Below are positions 1 through 8,098 of a stretch of 32,683 nucleotides of DNA, in pieces. The position numbers were made by a program, and so were the translations under genes. The notes under the pieces are model-generated. The model did not search any database. It saw only the letters and a program-made list of their open reading frames with translations, and had not been told where the DNA came from. The DNA is from JBDNBY01 sp039767595. GTDB lineage: Bacteria > Pseudomonadota > Alphaproteobacteria > Rhodobacterales > Rhodobacteraceae. Within the stretch, counting starts at the first letter, position 1; every line of letters starts with the position of its first letter. The DNA lies in the NCBI GenBank assembly GCA_039767595.1, contig JBDNBY010000046.1:1-32683 (forward strand). The letters run 5' to 3'.

Positions 1-1419
1 AACGAGGGGGAGAAGCTCCACTTGAGTGATCTGTTGGGCGGACTTGGTCGCCCTGCGGATGAATGGCTGCGCGACGCGGCTTTTAATAGATCTCCTAAAA
101 CGTCTGAATTTTTGACGGTGCTTCGCTCAGAAAGTGAGGCATTTGTGCAAGTGTCCTTGACTAAAGTGGACACTTTAGGCGAGCCACAGGTTTTGGCCGT
201 CCTTTCCGATGCCACGCAATTCAAAGCGCTTGAGGCACAAGTTTTTACAGTCTCAAAAAATGCAAGCGATTGGCCAGCTTTCGGGCGGTGTTGCTCATGA
301 TTTCAATAACTTAATCACGGCCATTTCAGGGCACTGCGAACTTCTACTCCTCAATCGAGACGCGTCGGACCCTGACTTTAATGATTTAATTCAAATTCGT
401 GAAAACTCGAATCGCGCCGCGGGTCTAGTGCGCAAACTGCTCGCTTTCTCTCGCAAGCAAACTTTGCAATTAGAGCGCTGTGATATCAATCGTTTGGTCG
501 TTGATGTGACCCATTTGCTCAATCGGCTTGTGGGGGATGATGTGCGGTTGACCTTTGAGACCAGTCGAAGCCTGCCTTTGGCACGATTAGATAAACGTCA
601 ATTTGAACAAGTGTTGGTCAATTTGGTTGTCAATGCGCGCGATGCCATGCCCAAAGGGGGCACTGTTGTTGTCTCCACAGAACGAATGCACTTCACGCAA
701 CCCACACGGATGGGCAAAGCCACGCTGTCGGAAGGTGAGTATTGCATCGTTAAAGTACGGGACGAAGGCAGCGGAATTGCCGAGAATAATTTAGAAAAAG
801 TTTTCGAGCCGTTTTTCACAACGAAACCTGTAGGCGAGGGGACAGGCCTCGGTTTGTCTATGGTCTACGGGACAATTAAGCAAATCGGCGGGTTTATTTT
901 ATGTCGTCTGAGCGCGGTGTTGGCCCGTGCTTTAGTATTTATTTGCCAGCTGATGTCATGTATGAAGAAACTGATCAAAAAGTAAGTGAACCGCCCGCAC
1001 AAAGCCGAGCGTTACCGGCTCCACCTGACCAAAAAGGCACCATTTTACTTGTGGAGGATGAAGCCTCTGTTCGCGCCTTCACATCGCGTGCGTTGCGTCT
1101 CAATGGATATGACGTGATTGAGGCGTCTCAAGCGGATGAAGCTCTCGATATTGTGCGCCAAAGCAACCACCACATAGATATATTTATAACTGATATTGTG
1201 ATGCCCGGCCAATCTGGGCCTGAATGGGTTCGCGATGCCCTGATCTTGCGCCCAGAGGCCAAAGTCATATTTGTGTCGGGGTATACGCCGGATAAATTAG
1301 ACGTAGATATTCGAGGCATCAGTGAAGAAGAGCCGGTTTTCTTAGCAAAACCATTTGCTCTGAGCGATATTGTAAAGGCCGTAGAAGGTCAGATGTCTCG
1401 CGCCGTTTCCCATGCCTGA
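1..1419 (+). pseudogene. cckA: CckA hybrid histidine kinase, 3' part, with two frame breaks
   Basis: CckA is the membrane-anchored kinase/phosphatase that feeds phosphate through ChpT to CtrA. The left edge cuts the gene, so the membrane and first PAS parts are missing. Visible in order are the end of a PAS-like region (1-240), the dimerisation helix with phospho-His in GGVAHDFNN (about 281-306), the N box NLVVNARDAM, the G boxes DEGSGI and GEGTGLGLS, and a receiver domain (about 1045-1400) with its phospho-Asp in FITDIVMPG. The frame breaks twice. A base is in excess at 241-246 (a T5 run after CAAG), moving from frame 1 to frame 2. A base is missing near 897-900 (a T4 run), returning to frame 1. 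As written, translation stops at 300. Both breaks touch short T runs, so sequencing error is a real alternative to gene decay. The identity is secure; the pseudogene status is not. Confidence 0.85.
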
Positions 1420-1985
1420 TAGTCTTGTTCCAGCCGAGTTTGAACGGCTCGTCGTACCTCGTCGTCAAGAAATGTATCCCCTGCCGGCGATACATTTTTT
1501 TGGGGTGAGTTCAGGCACGTATCCAGCCGCGCCTCTAAATAGTGTTTCAGGCCTTGAGTTGCCTCGTATTTGAAGGACATGACTGAGGGGGCTTTCAGCT
1601 TTGAATGAACGTAATGGAATTGTTGACCGACATCCGCAAAGGGGGGGCTTGGCACAGCGAGATAGGCTTGCGCGAATTCTTGAAAACTTTTGTTTGCGGT
1701 ACTGTTTTTGTGTCCCAACAGCTCAGAACGTTGGCGGTATCGATACCAGCTATTGAGCCATGAAATGGGTTCGCGAAGAGTTATGAGAATGTCAGGCTGC
1801 ATCCCAGTTTGAGATACAATCAAAGGATTAAAGTGCCGTAAATACCGATCAAGGGTCATGTGTTTTTGATTGGAGATGTCCGATAACATCGCACTTGCAT
1901 GCGGCTTTAGCGCAACCTCCCAAGCCGTACTTCCAGTCTTGGGCACGCGCAGCATCACTAGATTAATGCGTTCAATATACAACAT
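1389..1985 (-). CDS. Sulfotransferase-like protein (198 aa)
   Basis: A small cytosolic protein with the layout of a PAPS-dependent sulfotransferase. Near the N-terminus VPKTGSTAW (residues 14-22) resembles the 5'-phosphosulfate loop, and LREPISWLNSWYRYR in the middle resembles the 3'-phosphate-binding region (REP followed by a helix with S and R). At 198 residues it is shorter than most sulfotransferases and its acceptor cannot be inferred. Its 3' end overlaps cckA by 31 bases in convergent orientation. It diverges from recA across a 135-base spacer. No clear ribosome binding site precedes ATG 1985, so the in-frame ATG at 1955 is possible, although it would leave very little before the phosphosulfate loop. 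From memory, homologues in this family of bacteria are sometimes labelled gamma-glutamyl kinase; nothing in the sequence supports that, and a true proB lies at 10670. Confidence 0.7.
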   Translation of the reverse strand: MLYIERINLVMLRVPKTGSTAWEVALKPHASAMLSDISNQKHMTLDRYLRHFNPLIVSQTGMQPDILITLREPISWLNSWYRYRQRSELLGHKNSTANKSFQEFAQAYLAVPSPPFADVGQQFHYVHSKLKAPSVMSFKYEATQGLKHYLEARLDTCLNSPQKNVSPAGDTFLDDEVRRAVQTRLEQDYQAWETARDI

Positions 1986-2028
1986 GTCACGAGGTTTAGA
2001 CAGAAATCAAACCACTCGCAATAATTCC

Positions 2029-2057
2029 TTGCGTTCCACAATTGTTCGATATAGAAC
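2029..2057 (+). promoter_or_regulatory. recA promoter (-35/-10)
   Basis: TTGCGT (2029-2034) and TAGAAC (2052-2057) are separated by 17 bases, a reasonable sigma-70 pair lying 63 bases before the recA start. The two LexA boxes overlap both elements, which fits repression by occlusion. The pairing is inferred from motif and spacing only. Confidence 0.55.
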
Positions 2058-2068
2058 GTAAGGGGAAC
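2033..2068. promoter_or_regulatory. Two facing LexA (SOS) boxes at recA
   Basis: GTTC-N7-GTTC at 2033-2047 and GAAC-N7-GAAC at 2054-2068 are both exact matches to the alphaproteobacterial LexA box, one on each strand, with six bases between them. Together they form a large dyad centred near 2050. The sites cover the predicted recA promoter and sit in the spacer shared with the divergent sulfotransferase-like gene, so LexA could act on both. Confidence 0.85.
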
Positions 2069-2120
2069 AACCTTTTAGATTGCCGCCAGCGAGTCGGTGT
2101 GAAATAAGGAGAGAGAAACA

Positions 2121-3191
2121 ATGGCAACGGCAGATTTACTCACAATGGCGAGCAATAAAACAGATCCGAACAAACAAAAAGCACTTGATAGCGCATTGGC
2201 CCAGATTGAACGTCAATTTGGCAAAGGGTCTATCATGAAATTGGGTGGCGATAACGCCATGCGAGATATCGAAGCGACCTCTACTGGGTCTCTTGGCCTT
2301 GATATTGCGCTTGGTATTGGCGGCCTTCCAAAGGGGCGGATCATTGAAATTTATGGCCCAGAAAGCTCTGGTAAAACCACTCTGACGCTGCACTGCGTCG
2401 CCGAAGAGCAGAAAAAGGGCGGTGTATGTGCGTTCGTGGATGCGGAGCATGCGCTTGATCCACAATACGCCAAACGGCTCGGCGTGAATTTGGACGAGCT
2501 TTTGATTTCGCAGCCCGACACAGGCGAGCAAGCTCTTGAAATTACGGATACTTTGGTGCGCTCTGGGGCTGTGAATATGGTTGTGGTCGACTCCGTCGCG
2601 GCCCTCACACCTAAGTCCGAACTCGAAGGCGATATGGGCGATTCAAGCGTTGGGGTGCAGGCGCGTTTGATGAGCCAAGCGATGCGAAAGCTAACAGGTT
2701 CTATATCGCGCAGCAACTGCATGGTCATTTTCATCAACCAAATTCGGATGAAAATTGGCGTGATGTTTGGCAGCCCTGAGACGACGACAGGTGGAAACGC
2801 GTTGAAGTTCTACAGCTCTGTCCGTCTTGATATCCGCCGTATCGGCGCGATCAAAGATCGCGACGAAGTGGTCGGCAATCAAACACGGGTAAAAGTGGTC
2901 AAGAACAAAGTTGCGCCTCCGTTCAAACAAGTTGAATTTGATATTATGTATGGTGAGGGTATTTCGAAAACAGGCGAATTGCTTGATCTTGGTGTAAAGG
3001 CGGGCGTCGTCGAGAAATCAGGTGCGTGGTACTCTTATGGGGATGAGCGTATTGGTCAAGGACGTGAAAACGCGAAAAACTATTTGAAAGAGAATACGGG
3101 CATCTCACATGAGATCGAGGATAAGATCAGGGGCGCGCACGGTCTAGAGTTTGATGCGAACCCTGAGGACGATGTTCTTTCGGATGATTAA
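2121..3191 (+). CDS. recA: RecA recombinase
   Basis: This 356-residue protein is the strand-exchange ATPase that also triggers LexA self-cleavage in the SOS response. It has the Walker A loop GPESSGKTT (residues 79-87), the VVVDSVAAL Walker B strand, the L1/L2 region with MSQAMRKLTG and NQIRMKIGVMFG followed by TTTGGNALKFY, and an acidic C-terminal tail. Length is normal for alphaproteobacteria. The start is set by AGGAG at 2109-2113 shortly before ATG 2121, and the leader MATADLLTMA is typical of roseobacter RecA. The gene is monocistronic: LexA boxes lie upstream and a long hairpin follows the stop codon. Confidence 0.98.
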   Translation: MATADLLTMASNKTDPNKQKALDSALAQIERQFGKGSIMKLGGDNAMRDIEATSTGSLGLDIALGIGGLPKGRIIEIYGPESSGKTTLTLHCVAEEQKKGGVCAFVDAEHALDPQYAKRLGVNLDELLISQPDTGEQALEITDTLVRSGAVNMVVVDSVAALTPKSELEGDMGDSSVGVQARLMSQAMRKLTGSISRSNCMVIFINQIRMKIGVMFGSPETTTGGNALKFYSSVRLDIRRIGAIKDRDEVVGNQTRVKVVKNKVAPPFKQVEFDIMYGEGISKTGELLDLGVKAGVVEKSGAWYSYGDERIGQGRENAKNYLKENTGISHEIEDKIRGAHGLEFDANPEDDVLSDD

Positions 3192-3215
3192 GCGACTGAT
3201 CTGTTCGTGAATTCA

Positions 3216-3255
3216 ACATATGGCGGTGGACATGCTCCATCGCCATATGTATTTC
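3216..3255 (+). terminator. Stem-loop after recA
   Basis: A 15-base-pair stem (3216-3230 with 3236-3250) closes a 5-base loop, with a single G-U pair, 24 bases after the recA stop. The tail ATTTC is poor in T, so this may be a weak intrinsic terminator or an mRNA-end-protecting hairpin. It lies in the 96-base spacer before alaS. Confidence 0.65.
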
Positions 3256-3287
3256 TGCGGTCATAACAAATAAGGGTGCCCCGTCCC

Positions 3288-5951
3288 ATGACATCGCTGA
3301 ATGATATTCGATCCACGTTTTTAAACTATTTTGCCAAGCAGGGGCATGAAATTGTGCCATCAAGCCCTCTTGTTCCGCGTAATGATCCCTCTTTGATGTT
3401 TGCCAATTCCGGCATGGTTCAATTTAAAAACCTCTTCACGGGCGTCGAAACCCGTGATTACAAACGGGCAACGACAGCACAAAAATGCGTTCGCGCCGGC
3501 GGCAAGCATAATGATTTGGACAATGTGGGATACACAGCACGGCATCACACATTTTTCGAAATGATGGGCAATTTTTCCTTTGGCGACTATTTCAAAAGTG
3601 AAGCTATCCCATTTGCATGGGAATTGATCACCAAAGAGCTGGATATTCCAAAAGAAAAGCTTTGCGTCACCGTCTACCATACAGATGATGAAGCTGCAGA
3701 TATGTGGAAAAAAGTTGCGGGCCTGTCTGACGATAAAATTATCCGCATTGCCACGAATGATAACTTCTGGATGATGGGGCCAACGGGGCCATGTGGCCCG
3801 TGTACTGAGATTTTCTACGATCATGGTGATCACATCTGGGGTGGCCCTCCGGGCTCACCTGACGAAGACGGGGACCGGTTTGTTGAAATCTGGAATCTCG
3901 TGTTCATGCAATACGAGCAATTTGAAAATGGCGACCGGACAGACCTTCCTAATCAGTCAATTGACACAGGCATGGGGATCGAACGTGTCGCAGCCCTCCT
4001 GCAAGGGACAAACGACAATTACTCAACGGATTTGATGCGCTCTTTGATTGAGGCGAGTGCCCACGCGTCGTCGAGCGATCCGGATGGCCCAGGCAGCACA
4101 CACCACCGTGTGATTGCCGATCACTTGCGGTCGACATCGTTTTTGATTGCAGATGGGGTGATGCCATCGAACGAGGGGCGGGGGTATGTCCTGCGCCGCA
4201 TTATGCGCCGCGCCATGCGTCACGCGCATTTGCTTGGGGTGAAGGATCCGATGATGCACAAACTTGTGCCGGCCTTGGTCAGCCAAATGGGGCAGGCCTA
4301 TCCCGAACTGGGTCAGGCGCAATCTATGATCGAAGAGACGCTGCACTCAGAAGAGACGCGGTTTAAGCAAACTCTCGACCGCGGACTTAAGCTATTAGAT
4401 GAGGCGCTGGTTGATGTGCCCGTAGGCAGCGCTCTACCCGGCGAGACGGCTTTTAAACTTTATGACACCTTTGGCTTCCCGCTGGATTTGACCCAAGATG
4501 CCCTGCGTGAAAAGGGCCGGACAGTTGACACAGAGGGGTTTGATGCCGCCATGACCGAGCAAAAGTCCAAGGCTCGCGCAGCTTGGTCGGGCTCAGGTGA
4601 GGCGGCCGATGCTGCGATTTGGTTTGATATTGCCGCAGAGCATGGTGCATCAGATTTTCTAGGCTATGACACGGAAACCGCAGAGGCCCACATCGTGGCG
4701 ATTGTCAAAGATGGCGGCTTAGTGGATCGTATTGAAACAGGGCAATCTGCGCAGGTTGTGCTGAATCAAACCCCATTTTATGCGGAGTCTGGTGGCCAAG
4801 TTGGTGATCATGGCGTGTTTGTCGCAGCAGACGCGCAGGCTGATGTGAGCGATACACAAAAATCCGCCGGTGCCATTATTCACAGTGTGACCGTCTCGCA
4901 AGGCGCCTTGAGCGTTGGCGATGCAGTTGCGGCCAATGTCGATCATACGCGCCGCGCATTGGTGCGCTCGACGCATTCGGCCACGCATTTGCTCAATGAG
5001 GCGTTGCGCGATATTTTGGGCGACCATGTGGCACAGCGCGGCTCATTAAATGCGCCGGATCGGTTGCGTTTTGATTTCAGTCACAACAAAGCCATTCCAG
5101 CCAAAACCTTGCGAGAGATCGAGCGAGAAGTGAACCATTACATCCGCCAAAACACCGCCGTGGAGACCCGCGTGATGGCACCTGATGATGCTCGCACGCT
5201 GGGCGCGCAAGCGTTGTTTGGCGAGAAATACGGTGACGAAGTGCGCGTTGTCTCGATGGGATCCAAAGAGGGATCAGGTAAGGGAACGGATAAGACGACC
5301 TATTCGATTGAGCTGTGCGGCGGGACGCATGTGTCACGCACTGGTGAAATCGGTGCCTTTGCCATTGTGGCAGATAGCGCCAGTTCCGCCGGCGTGCGCC
5401 GGATCGAGGCGTTAACTGGGCCGCATGCGCTTGAATATCTCAATGCCCAAGCGGCGACGGTGTCGTTGATTGCCTCCGATATCAAGGCGCCCGTGAATGA
5501 ATTGTCCGACCGTGTGCGGGCCTTGATGGATGAGCGTAAAGCGTTGCAAAACGAAGTGGCGCAGTTGCGCCGTGAGTTGGCCATGTCTGGCGGAGCAGGG
5601 GCGGCCAGCCCCGAGGCCAAAGAGATCGCCGGTATGACGTTTTTTGCGCAAACTCTCAGCGGCGTCTCTGGCAAGGATCTGCCTGCATTGATCGATGCGC
5701 ACAAAGATCGACTGGGATCGGCCATTGTCATGTTAATTGCAGATACGGGCGACAAGGCAGCCGTGGCGATCGGCGTGAGTGCGGATCTAACAAGCAAAGT
5801 GAATGCCGGCGATTTAGTACGTTTGGCGACACCTGTGATGGGCGGCAAAGGCGGCGGCGGACGCTCAGATATGGCCCAAGGTGGCGCAGCATCGGCGGAT
5901 AACGCCAGCGACGCGATTGCGGCGATTGAGGCGCATTTGGCAACGCTGTAA
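3288..5951 (+). CDS. alaS: Alanyl-tRNA synthetase
   Basis: Charges tRNA-Ala and clears mischarged Ser or Gly. The 887-residue product has the class II aminoacylation core (HHTFFEMMGNFSFGDYF from residue 86; GPTGPCGPCTEI), the editing domain with zinc ligands HSATH (His563, His567) and CGGTH (Cys677, His681), and a C-terminal DHHA1 domain ending in GGKGGGGRSDMAQGG. I chose ATG 3288, which follows AAGGG by 11 bases. A GTG at 3276 is in frame, but it overlaps that AAGGG and would add only four residues. The gene stands between the recA hairpin and a strong shared terminator, so it is probably transcribed alone. All editing and catalytic motifs are intact. Confidence 0.97.
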   Translation: MTSLNDIRSTFLNYFAKQGHEIVPSSPLVPRNDPSLMFANSGMVQFKNLFTGVETRDYKRATTAQKCVRAGGKHNDLDNVGYTARHHTFFEMMGNFSFGDYFKSEAIPFAWELITKELDIPKEKLCVTVYHTDDEAADMWKKVAGLSDDKIIRIATNDNFWMMGPTGPCGPCTEIFYDHGDHIWGGPPGSPDEDGDRFVEIWNLVFMQYEQFENGDRTDLPNQSIDTGMGIERVAALLQGTNDNYSTDLMRSLIEASAHASSSDPDGPGSTHHRVIADHLRSTSFLIADGVMPSNEGRGYVLRRIMRRAMRHAHLLGVKDPMMHKLVPALVSQMGQAYPELGQAQSMIEETLHSEETRFKQTLDRGLKLLDEALVDVPVGSALPGETAFKLYDTFGFPLDLTQDALREKGRTVDTEGFDAAMTEQKSKARAAWSGSGEAADAAIWFDIAAEHGASDFLGYDTETAEAHIVAIVKDGGLVDRIETGQSAQVVLNQTPFYAESGGQVGDHGVFVAADAQADVSDTQKSAGAIIHSVTVSQGALSVGDAVAANVDHTRRALVRSTHSATHLLNEALRDILGDHVAQRGSLNAPDRLRFDFSHNKAIPAKTLREIEREVNHYIRQNTAVETRVMAPDDARTLGAQALFGEKYGDEVRVVSMGSKEGSGKGTDKTTYSIELCGGTHVSRTGEIGAFAIVADSASSAGVRRIEALTGPHALEYLNAQAATVSLIASDIKAPVNELSDRVRALMDERKALQNEVAQLRRELAMSGGAGAASPEAKEIAGMTFFAQTLSGVSGKDLPALIDAHKDRLGSAIVMLIADTGDKAAVAIGVSADLTSKVNAGDLVRLATPVMGGKGGGGRSDMAQGGAASADNASDAIAAIEAHLATL

Positions 5952-5969
5952 AATAGCAGGCGAATTTAA

Positions 5970-6001
5970 AAAAAGCCCCGCATAAATATGCGGGGCTTTT
6001 T
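5970..6001. terminator. Bidirectional terminator between alaS and typA
   Basis: GCCCCGCAT (5975-5983) pairs perfectly with ATGCGGGGC (5988-5996) around a 4-base loop. An A run lies on the left and a T run on the right, so the hairpin works as an intrinsic terminator for both converging genes. Confidence 0.93.
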
Positions 6002-6004
6002 CGT

Positions 6005-7825
6005 TTATACGGCTTTTTTCGCCATGCGCTTGCGCTCATGCGGATCAAGAAAGCGTTTGCGCAATCTGATCTTGCTTGGGGTGACTTCGACCAACTCGTC
6101 ATCATCGATATAGGCAATTGCCTCTTCGAGAGAGAAGTTAATGAAAGGGGTGAGGCGCACGGCATCATCCGTCCCAGAGGCCCGAACGTTTGTGAGTTTC
6201 TTCCCTTTGAGCGGGTTCACTTCAAGGTCGTTGTCACGGCTATGCTCGCCAATGATCATCCCTTGGTACACGGGCTCTTGGGCACCGATGAACATGCGGC
6301 CACGTTCCTCGAGGTTCCAAAGCGCGTAGGCAACGGCATCCCCTTGATCCATTGAGATCAAAACGCCGGCGCGGCGGCCTGGAATTGGGCCTTTGTACGG
6401 GGCCCACTCATGGAACACGCGGTTGAGAACACCTGTCCCGCGCGTATCAGTAAGGAATTCACCGTGATAGCCGATCAAGCCGCGCGAGGGCACATGTGCG
6501 ATGATCCGCGTTTTGCCGGCGCCGGCTTGTTTCATCTCGGCCAAATCACCCTTGCGCGTGCCGGTGATTTTTTCAATGACTGTGCCAGAGTACTCATCAT
6601 CGACGTCAATCGTGACTTCTTCGATAGGCTCAAGGCGTTGACCATTTTCTTCGCGCATCAATACTTGTGGACGCGAGATAGAAAGCTCAAACCCTTCGCG
6701 GCGCATGTTTTCAATCAAAACGCCCATTTGCAATTCGCCGCGGCCGGCAACTTCGAACGCCTCTCCGCCGGGAGTGTCAGAAATTTTGATAGCGACGTTC
6801 GATTCGGCCTCTTTGTGGAGGCGGTCACGGATGACGCGGCTTTGCACCTTTTTGCCTTCGCGGCCGGCGAAGGGGCTGTCATTGATGCCAAAGGTCACGG
6901 TAATCGTTGGCGGGTCGATCGGCTGGGCTTCGATGGCCTCGCTCACCGATGTTGCGCACAGCGTATCGGCAACGGTCGCCTTGCTCATCCCCGCAAGCGA
7001 GACGATATCGCCAGCCTCGGCGCTATCAATCTCTTGGAAGGCAAGGCCACGGAACGCTTGGATCCGCGTGACGCGGAATTGTTCGATTTTGTCGCCATTA
7101 CGGGACAAGGCGTGGAGCGTTTCGCCCACTTTTAATGTGCCTGCTTCGACGCGGCCGGTCAAAAGGCGGCCGACAAATGCGTCGGATCCCAATGTCGTGG
7201 CCAGCATTTTGAATGGCGCATCGCGCTCAGCGATTTGCGCCGGCTCCGGCACGTGATCAAGGACCAATTCAAACAGCGCGCTCAAATCTTTGCGTGGCCC
7301 GTCCAGCTCTGCATCGGCCCAACCAGCGCGACCCGATGCATAGAGCACTGGGAAATCAAGCTGATGCTCGTCGGCATCCAAAGAGGCAAACAAATCAAAT
7401 ACTTCGTCCAATGCGCGATCAGGCTCGCCATCGGGTTTGTCGACTTTATTCACCACAACAATGGGGCGCAGTCCAAGGGCAAGCGCCTTGGATGTCACAA
7501 ATTTTGTTTGCGGCATCGGCCCCTCGGCAGCGTCAACCAGTAGGACAACGCCGTCTACCATGCTCAGGATCCGTTCGACTTCACCGCCGAAATCAGCGTG
7601 GCCCGGAGTGTCAACAATGTTGATCCGAGTGTCTTTGTATTCTACGGATGTGGCCTTAGCCAAAATCGTGATGCCACGCTCGCGTTCGAGATCGTTGCTA
7701 TCCATGGCGCGCTCGGTCACCGCTTGGTTCTCGCGGTAGACGCCTGATTGTTTCAAAAGTTCATCAACCAGAGTTGTTTTTCCATGGTCAACGTGTGCGA
7801 TAATCGCAATATTGCGCAATTTCAT
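6005..7825 (-). CDS. typA: Ribosome-associated GTPase TypA/BipA
   Basis: A translational GTPase related to EF-G that binds the 70S ribosome and helps 50S assembly and stress growth. From the chosen ATG at 7825 the protein is 606 residues, the usual length. Motifs in order are G1 AHVDHGKTT (residues 10-18), G2 RERGITI, G3 DTPGHAD, G4 NKVDKPDG, then EF-G-like domains and the TypA C-terminal part (RGLIGYHGEFLTDTRGTGVLN). The open frame continues upstream to 7960, but family members begin at or next to MKLRNIAIIAHVD. The start is preceded only by a weak AGG about 9 bases upstream, and ATG 7843 (six more residues) cannot be excluded. The gene diverges from rplU and converges on alaS. Confidence 0.95.
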   Translation of the reverse strand: MKLRNIAIIAHVDHGKTTLVDELLKQSGVYRENQAVTERAMDSNDLERERGITILAKATSVEYKDTRINIVDTPGHADFGGEVERILSMVDGVVLLVDAAEGPMPQTKFVTSKALALGLRPIVVVNKVDKPDGEPDRALDEVFDLFASLDADEHQLDFPVLYASGRAGWADAELDGPRKDLSALFELVLDHVPEPAQIAERDAPFKMLATTLGSDAFVGRLLTGRVEAGTLKVGETLHALSRNGDKIEQFRVTRIQAFRGLAFQEIDSAEAGDIVSLAGMSKATVADTLCATSVSEAIEAQPIDPPTITVTFGINDSPFAGREGKKVQSRVIRDRLHKEAESNVAIKISDTPGGEAFEVAGRGELQMGVLIENMRREGFELSISRPQVLMREENGQRLEPIEEVTIDVDDEYSGTVIEKITGTRKGDLAEMKQAGAGKTRIIAHVPSRGLIGYHGEFLTDTRGTGVLNRVFHEWAPYKGPIPGRRAGVLISMDQGDAVAYALWNLEERGRMFIGAQEPVYQGMIIGEHSRDNDLEVNPLKGKKLTNVRASGTDDAVRLTPFINFSLEEAIAYIDDDELVEVTPSKIRLRKRFLDPHERKRMAKKAV

Positions 7826-7959
7826 ATGTATAGGGCCTGTCATCTGTTGTCGGGCATGCCCTAGCGCTGTATAGTGTCTTTGGCCAGTGTTATTTTGCCG
7901 CAACTGCAAAAGAGAGGCAAATTTAGCGCCAATTCTCGCGCGTTTTGGCCCAAGTCCCA

Positions 7960-7987
7960 TTGACTTTTGAATGGATCCCAGTAAAAG
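7960..7987 (+). promoter_or_regulatory. Candidate rplU promoter
   Basis: TTGACT (7960-7965) and TAAAAG (7982-7987) are spaced by 16 bases in the 273-base typA-rplU spacer. This would give an rplU leader of about 105 bases. The rest of the spacer contains the hairpin listed separately, and I see no convincing typA promoter on the reverse strand. Confidence 0.4.
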
Positions 7988-8044
7988 GGCTCTTCCTGCA
8001 TCCTCTGGGCTGCGGGGCTATACGCTGTTTGAGGCATGAAAACG

Positions 8045-8065
8045 CTTATCCGTGTCAAGGATAAG
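8045..8065 (+). promoter_or_regulatory. Hairpin in the rplU 5' leader
   Basis: CTTATCC (8045-8051) and GGATAAG (8059-8065) form a perfect 7-base-pair stem with a 7-base loop, ending 33 bases before the rplU start. Ribosomal-protein leaders often carry feedback structures, so this could be a regulatory leader element. There is no T tract and therefore no sign of a terminator. Confidence 0.35.
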
Positions 8066-8098
8066 GGCCGAAAGACGCGAAACGATAAGGAAAGCAAA

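Noticed and set aside
209..985. cckA as a programmed frameshift or as a deliberately split kinase and receiver
   Set aside because: Neither site has a slippery heptamer with a downstream structure, and the receiver part has no convincing ribosome binding site before ATG 901. Decay or base-calling error is simpler.
1389..1985. Gamma-glutamyl kinase annotation for the sulfotransferase-like gene
   Set aside because: No amino-acid-kinase motifs are present, and the genuine proB with all motifs is at 10670-11794.
6410..7135. 241-codon open frame on the + strand inside typA
   Set aside because: It is antisense to a strongly conserved GTPase, has no family resemblance and no ribosome binding site; such frames arise from the codon bias of the real gene.
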